DNA of 64,000 nucleotides from Sacculina carcini (Eukaryota; Arthropoda; Thecostraca; Sacculinidae), in the NCBI GenBank assembly GCA_916048095.2, contig OU696573.1, positions 5,525,418 to 5,589,417 on the forward strand. Reading direction: 5' to 3'. Below, piece by piece: positions 19,718-30,681 of this stretch. The position numbers were made by a program, and so were the translations under genes. Positions within the stretch are counted from its first letter, which is position 1; the number at the start of each line of letters is the position of its first letter. A model generated the notes under the pieces. It saw only the letters and a program-made list of their open reading frames with translations, was not told the DNA's origin and searched no databases.

Positions 19718-22700
19718 TTAAACTTCATCATCGGATAGACACACGTACTCGTTTAACCATGCCGGCGGTCGACGTCTCCTCGTTGACCGCCTCGGCTGCT
19801 CGACTACAGCCTCATCCTCGACTCTCTCAGCCGCGACGCCCTCTCCGACATTCTCTCGAGCAGTATGTACACTCACGTCCTCTGAGGGCTCACCAGGTTC
19901 CTGCTCCACAGACACACGGTCCGCATCCACGCCCTCGCCAATAGCCAGTCGCTCAGGTGGCAGGCTGTCAGGTGTTCTGTCACCGCCGGGACTATCGGCC
20001 GCCTCGTCCCGTCCGCCATCACCGCTCAGGTCCAAGCTACACCGGGTGGCTCCACCGGGTGGCTCCACATCTCCGCGATTGCCGGTCGCATCCACATCTC
20101 AACCGCCGCTGGTCGGTTCCACGTCGCCATGAGTGCCGGTCTCGTCTATGGCTCCACTATGGCCGGCACAGCGACGCTTGCGCAGGTCGCGCACATGGCG
20201 CGGCATGCCATCTACGCACACAACGTGTTGTGAGACGACCCTGGTCACCTTCCCGAGGGTCCACGGCGTTGTACATGACGGGATCGGCGGTTTCACCCAC
20301 ACCTCGTCACCAACGGCAAACGCTGCTGTCTGGTGATCAGCGTCCCTGCGGCCGGTCTCAAATGGAAGACGCCACTCGTATCTGAAAATACACCTTGAGG
20401 GAATAGTGCTCACCTGAGTCTCTTTGCGCGGCGTAACGTTGTACCAGAACGTCGCCTCCTCCGGGGAAATATGACCCCTCGCTGCGATCCTTTTGATCGT
20501 ACGGTGATTTCGCTCCACGATCCCGTTACCGCCCGGGGCGTATGCGGCTCGGAATCGCAAAGAAATGCACCACTCGTCGGCGAACTGCTCCATCGCCGCC
20601 GACCGGAACGCCGTAGAGTTGTCCAGTAACAGCTCCTCAAACGGCCCACGCTCAATCACAATCTGCCGCAGCTGAGCTATAATGCACAACGCCGTCTCAT
20701 TCGGCAATCTGCGCCATACGGCAAGACGTGATGGACCACAATCCACCATCGACAGGTAAACGCCGGCATCGTAATGAGTGACGTCCGCTGCCACTCGATA
20801 CCAGTCCCTGTCCACGGCCAGACTACCCTGACCTACGAGGTTCTCCTCTCTCACCGCTGGATCGATACGTTGACAAGCCTCGCATCCAGCTAACTCCGCC
20901 TTCACTTGGGCTCTCATCAAATCACTCCGCAATTGTTGACCCAGGTACAGCGTCCTCTCGACACCTAAATGATGCGGCAGATGAGCCGCCCAAACGGTGT
21001 CCTTGATGCTCTTCTTCGTAGCAATAGCTGCTGATATTGCCACCTCCTCATCACCAGCGTCACGATGAACAAGCCACTTCTTGGCCACCCTGGTCATCTG
21101 ATCAGCTTTATTCTCCACAGTCGTGACAAACCGGAGAGAAACTATCAGGCCATGCTCGGCGATCGTCTCCTTAATCACCGCCAGTCGGCGCTTCACCAGC
21201 ATCTCGGCAGAACCTTTAGTGCGGACACGGTTGCGCCCCTCGACAGTGCTGTCCATCCAACTAAGCACTGTCATCGAGTCTGTCGCGACGGTAAACGTCT
21301 TGAACCCCCACGAAATCGCCATATTGATGCCACGACCGACTGCCTCCAGTTCGGACACATTGATGTGTAGAACGTCGGTCTTCTTACGGAGCCAAGTAGC
21401 ATCCTCAACGATGCAGCCGTCCACCTCGACCACCACGCCAAGCGCCAACGTGCTCGCGTCAGTCCATACAGTGACGTCTGCAGCCGCGTTCACGTCCCAT
21501 CGACCCCTTACCGGGTACGCCTTCTGAACACGCTGCAACAGCTCAGACACAAGCACACACACAACATTCTCCACCGGGTTATCCCACGACCCGCCACACC
21601 CCAACCGTTTCAAAAAACTGCAATGGGGGCGTAACCACCCGGCAACGGGGTAATGGCCGACTAAACGACCACATACGGAGAACAACCCACGCTTGGTCAG
21701 CCCTGTCAATTCGGGTGCAGCGTCACGAAGAGCTGTCCCTCTCGACATATTCAACCACCCATCGGGTCCCTTCCTCAGAGCAATTCCCAATAATCGACCC
21801 CCATCTAGGCCCTCCGGCTCCTTAGTCTCAAAGCCATACCTTCGCAGATGCTCCCGAAGCTGCTGCACGCTCACATCGGACGACCTCACGATGATATCGT
21901 CGACATAATGATCTGTCGCCTATCGCACCTTCTCGTCCAATGACAGGACCTTTCGCAGAATCAGCGTCATTATTCTTGGTGCATATGACAGGCCGAAGCC
22001 CAGCCGCGTCAACGCATAATGCACACCATTATACCTCACGACCTGATACTTCCACAGATCTCGGCTCACGTGAATCTGCAGGTACGCCGACTTGAGATCA
22101 ACTACCTTGATCTCCCCCTGCCATTGCCTCCACTCTCTGATCTTGTCAGCACACACTGACACACCGTCATCTCCTGTGTGACACTCGACAAATCCGTTCA
22201 GCTCACGGTAATCCATAACAGGACGAACTTTGTCTTTCGTCGGCTGTACGACGGCCAACAGCGGGATGATCCCCTTTACTGGGCCGTGCCATGGTATCAA
22301 CCAGCCTTTCTCGATCCAGCTCCGGATCTCGGCATTGTACCTCTTGCTCACTCCGGGAGCTCTCGTACATCTGTACTCCGCCACGCTGTTCTATAGCTGG
22401 TCCGGCTCTTTGTCAGACCACCGCCAGATCACCGTCCATCGGCCCTCAGCGAATGACGCTACGAAGTCCTTGTCGACAACCTCCAGCGGCTGCGGACTAT
22501 CCGTGGAACCTGCCAACATAAACCTCACACACTTCGTCGATTTATTAGACACACTCTTACGCGCCGGTGCACGACAGCACCCCTCGGGGTAAGGTTTCCC
22601 CCACTCAACGGTGTATTTAGAGTCAACACCCCTTTTCACTGTCACGCCTCCCATATGGTCGATAACATCGTTGCCCAGGAGGCACTCCACCCCAAGGTTT

Positions 22701-23185
22701 TCTAATCCCTTGACTACGAGCCCGGGAACTCTAAAACAGTGTCCCTGCAGCCCTATTACTACGTCACAGGACTTCGTCTCATGAGAAGTCCTACCATCCG
22801 CTGTAATCAACGGTCGTCCCCGACGGGGAAGTGAACCCGCCACCACCCGTGCACTAACAATTGTGCACTCACTTCCCGTGTCAACCAGACACCGGGAGCA
22901 ACGACCGTTGAGAACAGCTTCAACGACCGGCATACGACGCGAAGTCAATACACCGGCCGTCCCTCGAATCGCCCGGCGGGCCCGACGCACCAAATGTGCT
23001 CCGCTGATGAGTCCACGCGCAGAGCAGGGACTCACCGTCGCCCCTTTACAGGGGCCGCCGCTTAATTGCGGTCGACTTCCATGTCGGAGGACGCTGCGCC
23101 CCGTGCTGCGCCCTCCGCATGAAAATGCGAGCTCGTCCGAGCTCGCGAGCGGCGTGACGTCGACGTCGACGCCGGCTCCTCGCAA
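19718..23185 (-). pseudogene. pol: Element 3 pol: protease, RT, RNase H, integrase, with three in-frame stops
   Basis: One frame throughout. Protease (CLVDTGSECTIV) is in 22391-23185. A TAG lies at 22391-22393. RT follows (PVMDYRELNGFV, VVDLKSAYLQIHV, RLGFGLSYAPRIM) in 21920-22384. A second TAG at 21920-21922 sits four codons before the catalytic YVDD. The RT end (LFSVCGRLVGHYPVAGWL), RNase H (VWTDASTLALG, SELEAVG, VATDSMT), an integrase finger (HHLGVERT, CEACQ) and D/D/E in AADVTHYD, LLLDNSTAF and IVERNHRT lie in 20099-21889. A TGA at 20099-20101 then separates a 125-aa tail ending with RRSTRRRRPPAWLNEYV, typical of a pol C-terminus. The stops make it dead. HYPVAGWL is a motif I associate with a tick-like Gypsy group, not with classic BEL. 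Confidence 0.9.
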
Positions 23186-24126
23186 TCACGAGCGAAATGC
23201 CCGTGCTTGCCACACCGGTAGCATTGCGCTCCCGGGCACTCGCGGACTAGATGGTCGCCGCCACATCGGTAGCAGCGGAGCGTCCGGCGCGCAGAAGAGC
23301 GCGCAGAAGAGCGCTCCGGACGGCCCGCCCACCGAGACACAGAGCCGTCTCGCTCGTCCGACGCTTGAGGAACAGGAGAGCGGTCCCTCGAGCTGCTCGC
23401 TACTTGGGCGTAGCTGACTCGCTGCCTAGATGCAGCCACCACCCAAGATGGGCGGTTTCTAGCTGCAGCAGCCCTACGCGCACCAATTCTGGCGCGCACC
23501 GCCGACAGCACGCTGTCGAACTCGGAGGTATACGCCCACTCTCTCGCCATAGCCCACTCATAGATTGAGTCGGGTAGGCCCTCATAAAACTTGACGCGGA
23601 ACGCCAAGCTCTCGGGTGTTAACCCTACACGGCGACCTAGACGCTCTAGGTCGTCCACAAAGGCGTCCACTGACTCGCCAGATCGAAGCTGACGAGTCGA
23701 GAAACGCCTCCACGACTCTTGGCGAGGCACGCCAAACTCGGCGACCAGCGTGGCTTTCACCACGGCCCACTGTGAGGCGTCGCTCACGAGCATGCGCCGG
23801 TAGAGCCGGCGCGCGCTCCCATCCAGCATATGGTCGACCATTTCGCAAGGGTCGACCTGCTGGACACGGCATAGCCGCTCAAAGTCGGCCTGCCACTCAG
23901 TGACGTCAAGGGTGACGTCACCACCGAAACGCGGTAGAGCCCGCCCTATCCTGTCAAGGATCGGCCCTCGGGCCTGCATTAAGATGTTGGCCAACTGGCC
24001 AACATCTACCACGGGTCCTGCGGCCCGCTGCTCGGGTCTCTGACCCTCCTGACCGAAGTCATCGGATTCGCTACCGGAACCCCCTTCGACAAACTCACGT
24101 TTGCCCCCGCCAACGGCCTCAGCCAT
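23062..24126 (-). CDS. gag: Element 3 gag
   Basis: Start at ATG 24126, just inside the 5' LTR. The open frame extends upstream through the LTR but is unlikely to be used. About 354 aa: an acidic N-terminus, a capsid-like helical region (FERLCRVQQVDPCEMVDHML), then two zinc fingers, CYRCGGDHLVREC (one residue short of a canonical CCHC knuckle) and CYRCGKHGHFARDC (canonical), and an SR-rich tail. It is open throughout, unlike pol. It overlaps the pol frame by 124 nt, consistent with frameshift expression when the element was live. Confidence 0.87.
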   Translation of the reverse strand: MAEAVGGGKREFVEGGSGSESDDFGQEGQRPEQRAAGPVVDVGQLANILMQARGPILDRIGRALPRFGGDVTLDVTEWQADFERLCRVQQVDPCEMVDHMLDGSARRLYRRMLVSDASQWAVVKATLVAEFGVPRQESWRRFSTRQLRSGESVDAFVDDLERLGRRVGLTPESLAFRVKFYEGLPDSIYEWAMAREWAYTSEFDSVLSAVRARIGARRAAAARNRPSWVVAASRQRVSYAQVASSSRDRSPVPQASDERDGSVSRWAGRPERSSARSSARRTLRCYRCGGDHLVRECPGAQCYRCGKHGHFARDCEEPASTSTSRRSRARTSSHFHAEGAARGAASSDMEVDRN

Positions 24127-24141
24127 AAAGCCGAAATAGCT

Positions 24142-24467
24142 TGTAAAACAAGCGGAGAAAACAACGGGGCAAATCCCTCTCACCTTCGCGCAGGTAAACC
24201 GCGCACCACGACGAGAATTCGTCCACTCGAGCAGAAATATCTCTAACACACGGCAACGATGCGTATAACGCGCAGGCCACCAACCGAAATGACGCTCGAC
24301 CGCTCGCAAAGCCGGCTTCACACACGCCAGCTGATACACGCCTCCTGCATTAGGCTCAAGACGCGGCCAATCAGCGCGCAGTAACGTGCGACGTCATACC
24401 TCGCACCACTCGGCTCAAGTGAACCGCTATGACGTCACACCGCACGCCACTCGACAACAACGCCACA
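24142..24467 (-). repeat. Element 3 5' LTR
   Basis: Direct repeat of 19334-19660. It abuts the Penelope-like remnant at 24468. Confidence 0.9.
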
Positions 24468-24937
24468 ATGTACTTTTCAACTTGTTCATTATTTTTGTAT
24501 TTTTTTGATATTGTGCCAAGTTTCCTATTGAAATTTGCCTGTCTTGTAGATGGTAATACCGTTGGAATTTTCGTAAAGTTTTCTGTGTTAACGTTGGCTT
24601 CAGATAACATTTGTGCGTACTCATTTTCCTTCATTGCAATGAGACGACCAGTTTCATCCGTCGATGTAATCACAATTTCACTCTTCTTTATTTCCCTTAT
24701 TTGTTCAGCTTCTTTTGTTTTTCGGTGAGGTAGTAGTTGATCACTGCATTTTAGAAGCTTCATCATGCCACCTGAGAATTCTTGTCTAGTTTCTCTTTCG
24801 ATGCCATCTTTTTTCATAGTATCTGAACATTTTTTTATGAAAGCTCCACATTTTTTCTTCAATCGTTGACTGTCATTGAGACTGTATTGATTCGGTATAT
24901 ATGAATAAACGCGGGCACTTCTATACGCTCTATGCAC
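24468..24937 (-). pseudogene. Penelope-like RT, N-terminal half, inverted
   Basis: A minus-strand frame encodes the conserved N-terminal region of Penelope-like RTs (IVITSTDETGRLIAMKENEY, then SEANVNTENFTKIPTVLP). It stops abruptly at about 24470, where the LTR of element 3 begins. Its start points at the plus-strand RT half next door, so the two halves are head to head. The segment between them (the usual PLRPI region) is missing. Confidence 0.72.
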
Positions 24938-24949
24938 TTCTATTATGCA

Positions 24950-25879
24950 CTTCTAGGGCGTCTAAGCGATTCTCACCTAAGAAATTCGGGCGATCTCCTG
25001 CGTAGATTGCGAAGTATAAATACAGTGGATAAGACTATGGCTAGTTTTGACGTCAAATCACTATACACGAACGTAGATAATATGGATGCGATGAAAGTGT
25101 TGGAACGCGCAATAAATGAGTTCAACATAGACCTACCTATTGCCAAAAAACAGTTCGTTGAATTATTAAAGTTGTGTTCGAATGTCAACGCTTTTACGTT
25201 CCAGAATGAGGAATACTCGCAGAACAGTGGACTCGCAATGGGCTCACCGCTGAGTCCTATTCTAGCCAATCTGTACATGGGAAATCTCGAAATGTCTCAG
25301 TATCGTAACATCATAGGAAAAGATGCGGTATGGCTTAGATACGTAGATGACGTGCTCGTAATTGCGCCAAAATCAATTGATTTAAATATCAAGTTGAACG
25401 AGCTCAACAGGGTGTGCGAAAATGTACAATTCACAATAGAGCATGAAAAAGAAGAAAAAATTTCATTTCTCAATGTGCTAATATCCAACGAAAATGGTCA
25501 AATGGTATTTGATGTATACAGGAAACTGACTGCCAAAAATGACAGAATTCATGCCTTGTCGTGTCATTCAGAGTCAATGAAATCAGGAATGATTATAGGA
25601 GAGTTCTTAAGGGCTCTGAGAATATGTAGGTCCGAAAAGCTCAGTAATGAAATGAAAAAGATCATGCAAATATTCCAGGTTTTGAAATACACATCAGCAT
25701 TCATAATCAAATGTAAAAGGAGAGCGCAAAAAATACATAAAAGAAAAAAGTGTGCACTCAATAGAAATAAGGACATGATAATCGTTCCAGAATCAAAGGA
25801 GTGCGGACAAAGTCAAAGTCAAATAGGCACTGAAAAACGCGAATATTTTGGTCAATATTCCGCTATCTATTCCTCTTAA
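24950..25879 (+). pseudogene. Penelope-like reverse transcriptase, catalytic half
   Basis: Motifs follow the Penelope pattern: MASFDVKSLYTNVD (block A), GLAMGSPLSPILANLYM (block B), WLRYVDDVLVI (catalytic block C), ISFLNVLI (block D), then a basic region. No stop occurs up to TAA 25877-25879. The GIY-YIG endonuclease that follows RT in canonical Penelope elements is absent; the ORF ends and a satellite starts at once. With its N-terminal half inverted at 24468-24937 it cannot make a full protein. Confidence 0.87.
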
Positions 25880-27290
25880 ACCAGCAGAGTTACAGTTATA
25901 AAAATTATACTATTGTGTAGAAAATTTTGTGTTCTACAAGAAACGCTATAATTTATACCCACAAATGATACAAAAAACGTGTAAAATTGTAAAAATTCTC
26001 AAATACATCCAAAATTACACTTGAACACCGTGCGACTAAAATTAATTCATTTTTCTACCTATTTCTCAGGAACTATTTGTTACACATAAAAATAAATTAT
26101 ACCATCGTGCTAGAAATTTGGTTTTCTACAATACGGTATAATTTGTAATTTTGCAAAGTGTATCTAAAGGAAGTTACGGCGGTGTAAATTCAAAAGGACA
26201 TATTGCCAATTTGACAGCTATTATGCGCACTAGCGATTACACAGGAATATACTACTATGTAGATAATTTTGTGTTCTACAAAATAAGCTATAATTTATAC
26301 CCACAAATGATACGAAAAACGTGTAAAATTGGCAAAATTCTCAAATACATCCAAAATTACACTTGAACACCGGGCGACTAAAATTGTCATGTTGACAATT
26401 TGACAGCTATTATGCGCACTTGCGATTACACATGAATATACACTGATTTAATTTCACTGAAGTCCAATCACAATTTACGCACTTGCGATTACACAGGAAT
26501 ATACTACTGTGTAGATATTGTTGTGTTCTACAAGATAAGCTATAATTTATACCCACAAATGATACAAAAAACGTGTAAAATTGGCAAAATTCTCAAATAC
26601 ATCCAAAATTACACTTGAACACCGGGCGACTAAAATTAATTAATTTTTGTACTATTTCTGAGTAACTATTTGTTAAACATAAACATAACTTATACCATCG
26701 TGCTAGAAATCTTGTTTTCTACAATACGGTATAATTTGTAATTTTCCAAAGTGTATCTGAAGGAAGTTACGGCGGTGTAAAGTCAAATTGTCATGTTGCC
26801 AATTTGACAGCTATTATGCGCACTTGCGATTACACATGAATATACACTGATTTAATTTCACTGAAGTCCAATCACAATTTACGCACTTGCGATTACACAG
26901 GAATATACTACTGTGTAGATAATTTTGTGTTCTACAAGATAAGCTATAATTTATACCCACAAATGATACAAAAAACGTGTAAAATTGGCAAAATTCTCAA
27001 ATACATCCAAAATTACACTTGAACACCGGGCGACTAAAATTAATTAATTTTTCTACTATTTCTCAGAAACTATTTGTTAAACATAAAAATAAATTATACC
27101 ATCGTGCTAGAAATCTTGTTTTCTACAATACGGTATAATTTGTAATATTCCAAAGTGTATCTGAAGGAAGTTACGGCGGTGTAAAGTCAAAAGCACATAT
27201 TACCGATTTGACAGCTATTATGCGCACTTGCGATTACACAGGAATATACACCGATTAAATTTCACTGAAGCCCAATCACAATTAAGAATG
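25880..27290. repeat. ~404-bp AT-rich tandem satellite, 3+ units
   Basis: Landmarks recur with a ~404-bp step: CACTGATTTAATTTCACTGA at about 26442, 26847 and (variant) 27249; TTACGGCGGTGTAAA at about 26173, 26769 and 27171. Each unit seems to hold two diverged halves, one with GTGTAGATAATTTTGTG and one with CGTGCTAGAAATCTTG, each followed by TTCTACAA and a TATAATTT word. The leftmost unit is rearranged. Confidence 0.85.
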
Positions 27291-28516
27291 CATCATATTA
27301 GTTCCAAGCGTGGATGGTGTGGTTTTATTGGGTACAGTTTAATTAATGCTACACTATACTGAATAGAAAGGCTTTATTGTCCTCAATATTTACACATGAA
27401 TTGTTCCGCCCGACGGGCGGGTAAAATACTACTGGGAACAAAGTTAACTACTGAATTTTACTGTATAATTTAATTGGTTTAATTTCAAGTTGCATAAGGA
27501 TATGGGTTGTAATATCATGCAATGCCAACAATATAAATATGCTGTTTTAGCGGACGCATAAATCTGGAATTATAGAGATGACACAAGGTTTCATTGTTTT
27601 GATAGTGTTACACTTCTGAATTATTACACACGCAGGATGGGTGTGAACTTGAGCAGTGTTGAGGAAAAAAACTTCGTCAATAATTAAAACAAGAATTTAC
27701 AAATTTATATTTTTCTAATGGATAAGCTTTTTGCTTTTTGATTCCTTATATTCTATTTATAGTTCCGCACGACGGGCGGGTTTAAATACGAGGCAGTTCG
27801 AGGGAAAATATTTTCCCACACATAAAATAAAAACATTCACATTTAGACTTTTCTATTGGTTAAGACTTTTTATGGGTTTACTTTTTCTTTTTTAATTTCT
27901 AATCATTTTTTATTAATTCAATATTCATTTTGCTTTATTTATTGTTCTGCACAAAGGGCGGGTTTTAATGCTAGATGGTGATGTTGAGTTATAAATATAT
28001 TTTGAAAACATTATGATAAAAAATTAGTCATTTTTCATTGTTTTGTGTCAGAGTTCTGAATTATTCAGCACGACGGGCAGGTTTAAATATGAGGCGGCTT
28101 AGGTAAACTATTTTGTCAAAATAATATGAAAATATATAAATTTAGACTTTTTATGGGTTTACTCTTTTCTTTATTAATTCATATTTATTTTCGCTTATAA
28201 ATTGAATACAAATTTAATGGTATGAATTGTTCCGCACGACGGGCCGGTTTATATGCTAAAATTTCCATTCACTGTTATGTGTTTGTGTTCTGAATTATTC
28301 CGGACGACGGGCAGGTTCAAATATAAAGCGGATTGAGGGATAATATTTTGTCAAATTTAAATTTAAAATATTCACATTTTGAGTTTTTATTGGTGAACAA
28401 TACAGGATACAGGATACAGGTTAAATTTTTTGCTTTTGTATTTGTATTCAGTTTATTTTATGGATTGAATATGAATTTTACTTTATTAATTGTTCCGCAC
28501 GACGGGCGTGTTCAAA
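27291..28516 (+). repeat. Cluster of Helitron-like 3' hairpin ends
   Basis: Seven copies of a GC hairpin in AT-rich DNA: the perfect CCGCCCGACGGGCGGG at 27406-27421, then variants (CCGCACGACGGGCGGG) near 27765, 27946, 28065, 28230, 28301 and 28493. Each is followed by GTTTAAAT or GTTTTAATGCTAG. A short hairpin about 10 nt before CTAG is the hallmark of Helitron 3' ends. Spacers of 75-360 bp share GAGGGAAAATATTTTGTCAA and TTCACATTT words. Confidence 0.65.

Positions 28517-28588
<72 letters not shown>
28517..28588. repeat. (TA)n microsatellite
   Basis: About 36 uninterrupted TA units between a Helitron-like hairpin end and the inverted repeat. Confidence 0.95.
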
Positions 28589-28593
<5 letters not shown>

Positions 28594-28632
28594 AAAAAAG
28601 TATACTTCATCGTGCGCAATTATTTATGTATT

Positions 28633-28671
28633 AGTACGACGTTTCGCCTCAACAAGGCTTTATCAAGTACT
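28633..28671 (-). ncRNA. Degenerate hammerhead ribozyme motif, left arm
   Basis: Mirror of 28952-28990, read on the minus strand: AGTAC/GTACT outer stem, GCCT/AGGC inner stem, then GAAAC-GTC. The strand entering the core reads TTGATAA instead of CTGATGA, so two conserved core positions are changed and activity is doubtful. Confidence 0.5.
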
Positions 28672-28951
28672 GTTTTATAAAATACATCAAAAAGACGAGC
28701 CAAGAACACAACATATTTAGTAGATATAAGTGAATATAAACATTAAGACACGCGTATATGATTTTGACACACTTTTAAGTAAATAATATATAACTAACAA
28801 TCCACAATTACATGCAATAAATATATATGTTATATATTATTTACTTAAAAGTGTGTCAAAATCATATACGCGTGTCTTAATGTTTATATTCACTTATATC
28901 TACTAAATATGTTGTGTTCTTGGCTCGTCTTTTTGATGTATTTTATAAAAC

Positions 28952-28990
28952 AGTACTTGATAAAGCCTTGTTGAGGCGAAACGTCGTACT
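28952..28990 (+). ncRNA. Degenerate hammerhead ribozyme motif, right arm
   Basis: Plus-strand partner of 28633-28671, with the same two core substitutions and the same stems. Confidence 0.5.
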
Positions 28991-29074
28991 AATACATAAA
29001 TAATTGAGCCCGATGAAGTATACTTTTTTCATCATATAACATAACAGGGTGCGTGAGTGCAACTTCTTTATGCG

Positions 29075-30127
29075 AAATATATATATATATATATATATAA
29101 ATATAAAAGAAATTATCTGTCTGTCTGTGTGCGTGTATGCTTGAATATGAGGTGACCTAACTGCGCGGGCTCAATGGTATTGATCAGGGGCTTCAAACGT
29201 AAACGAAGCGATGGATCATGTTTATGAGATAATAATGTCCCGGGGTGGGTTTATATATGAGGCGGGTTTAGGGAAAATATTATGTCAAAATAAAAATAAA
29301 AATATTCACACTTGGACTTTTCTATTGAGTAGGTATAACAAATTTATAATCAGACCAGTTTTCTATCTGTCAGTTTACTCAGTTTTCTTTCTCTTTCTTT
29401 CTCAGTTTACGTTCGCGTTCTTTCGCGGCCTGCTTGTGCAGCTGTCGTTTGGCTAATTTATGTGTTAGGGTGGCGTCAGTAGTACACTGCCCCTGATATG
29501 CTTGGCAGCGTGTTACCGTTGATTAATTATCTTTTTTGTGTGTCTGACTTGGCTGAGCATCTCATTGAAACACGCCTGTGTACTGTCAGATCGCGTTCAG
29601 AAATAGCTTGTGTCCCGGTTGTGTGGTTCGAGCGGTTTGGCCAGTTGGCAATTGCTTGCGGAATATGGTGCCAACGACGTGTGTTCGTAGGTATATAACC
29701 CGGGGTTTAATGGGAAGAAGGGGGTACTTTGGCTGTGCTTGTTGGTGGATCAGTTAGTTGGTTGGACTGTCGACGTGCGAGATAGGACTCACCACTCACT
29801 CAGGCAAGCCGTAATTAATTCATTAGATTTAAGAATAACTTTAACGTAGATTGACTGATTGCTGAAAATATACAATTCAACTTCGACTGGGTGATCATTA
29901 TTTGTTATCGCGGAACACAACATCAAGAGGAACTATCAAGACTTCACGATCAGCCAAACGAAGATCAACATAACAACATATTATTATTATTATCCCCACT
30001 GTTACAGTAGGACACTTATGAGTTTTCTTCTTTTTTTAATTTGTAATATTTTTTATGAATATGAATTTTTATGAATATTAATTCTATTTATGAATTCCTC
30101 CGCACAACGGGCGGGTTTTAATGCTAG
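29075..30127 (+). mobile_element. Helitron-like non-autonomous unit 1, carrying a solo LTR
   Basis: Starts with a TA run and AAAAGAAATTATCTGTCTG, ends with hairpin CCGCACAACGGGCGGG (30100-30115) and TTTTAATGCTAG (CTAG 30124-30127). It codes for no protein. Unit 2 (30276-30681) is a near copy without the solo LTR and therefore serves as the empty site. Confidence 0.62.
29334..30006. mobile_element. Solo LTR (TGTAACA family), 673 bp
   Basis: Flanked by a perfect 5-bp duplication GTAGG (29329-29333, 30007-30011); the flanks join exactly as in the uninterrupted copy at 30.56 kb. Ends TATAACA (probably mutated TGTAACA) and TGTTACA. Contains a TATA box (GGTATATAACCC near 29690) and, near its 3' end, GTTATCGCGGAACACAACATCA, shared with the solo LTR at 39582-40543. 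Confidence 0.88.
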
Positions 30128-30274
30128 AGTCTATAATATAATATTCACATTTTGAGTTTTTATTGGTGAACGTATATACAGGTTATATTTTTTACTTTTG
30201 TATTTGTATTCAGTTTATTTTATGGATTGAATATGAATTTTACTTTATTAATTGTTCCGCACGACGGGCGGGTT

Positions 30275-30275
<1 letters not shown>

Positions 30276-30343
<68 letters not shown>

Positions 30344-30681
30344 AATTATCTGTCTGTCTGTGTGCGTGTATGCTTGAATATGAGGTGACCTAACTGCGCG
30401 GGCTCAATGGTATTGATCAGGGGCTTCAAACGTAAACGAAGCGATGGATCATGTTTATGAGATAATAATGTCCCGGGGTGGGTTTATATATGAGGCGGGT
30501 TGAGGGAAAATATTATGTCAAAATAAAAATAAAAATATTCACACTTGGACTTTTCTATTGAGTAGGACACTTATGAGTTTTCTCTTTTTTTAATTTGTAA
30601 TATTTTTTATGAATATGAATTTTTATGAATATTAATTCTATTTATGAATTCCTCCGCACAACGGGCGGGTTTTAATGCTAG
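30276..30681 (+). mobile_element. Helitron-like non-autonomous unit 2
   Basis: A TA run, then the same AAAAGAAATTATCTGTCTG start, hairpin 30654-30669 and CTAG at 30678-30681, followed by TATATA. It is preceded by another hairpin end at about 30256. Near identical to unit 1 outside the solo LTR. Confidence 0.62.

Larger units (their letters stand above)
19334..24467 (-). mobile_element. LTR element 3: older Gypsy-like retrotransposon with stops in pol
   Basis: LTRs 19334-19660 and 24142-24467 (about 326 bp; TGTAAAAC to CGCCACA on the plus strand) differ at about 20 positions, far older than Gypsy-1 and Gypsy-2. No matching target duplication is seen (left TTTTT, right ATGTA), and no tRNA primer site is recognisable between the 5' LTR and the gag ATG only 16 nt away. 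Gag and pol are in different minus-strand frames with a 124-nt overlap. Fragments of the same family lie at 47.4 and 55.2-56.4 kb. The pol type is Gypsy-like but I cannot name its clade. Confidence 0.9.
28588..29037. repeat. ~207-bp inverted repeat with decayed hammerhead motifs, Penelope-LTR-like
   Basis: Arms 28588-28794 and 28829-29037 are near-perfect reverse complements around a 34-bp centre. Each arm contains the word GACGTTTCGCCTC...GCTTTATCAA, which resembles the hammerhead-bearing terminal repeats of Penelope-like elements. No RT is attached. It could be two head-to-head terminal repeats of a lost element. Confidence 0.8.

Noticed and set aside
20099..22393. Stop-codon recoding (two TAG and one TGA within one pol frame)
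   Set aside because: The LTRs differ at about 20 sites, so ordinary decay explains the stops; other genes in the window use TAG and TGA as normal stops.
19334..24467. Endogenous retrovirus with env
   Set aside because: No envelope-like ORF between pol and the 3' LTR; only a short pol tail is present.
27291..30681. CRISPR-like array of regularly repeated hairpins
   Set aside because: Spacing is irregular, spacers are related to each other and the DNA is eukaryotic; a Helitron-like explanation fits better.
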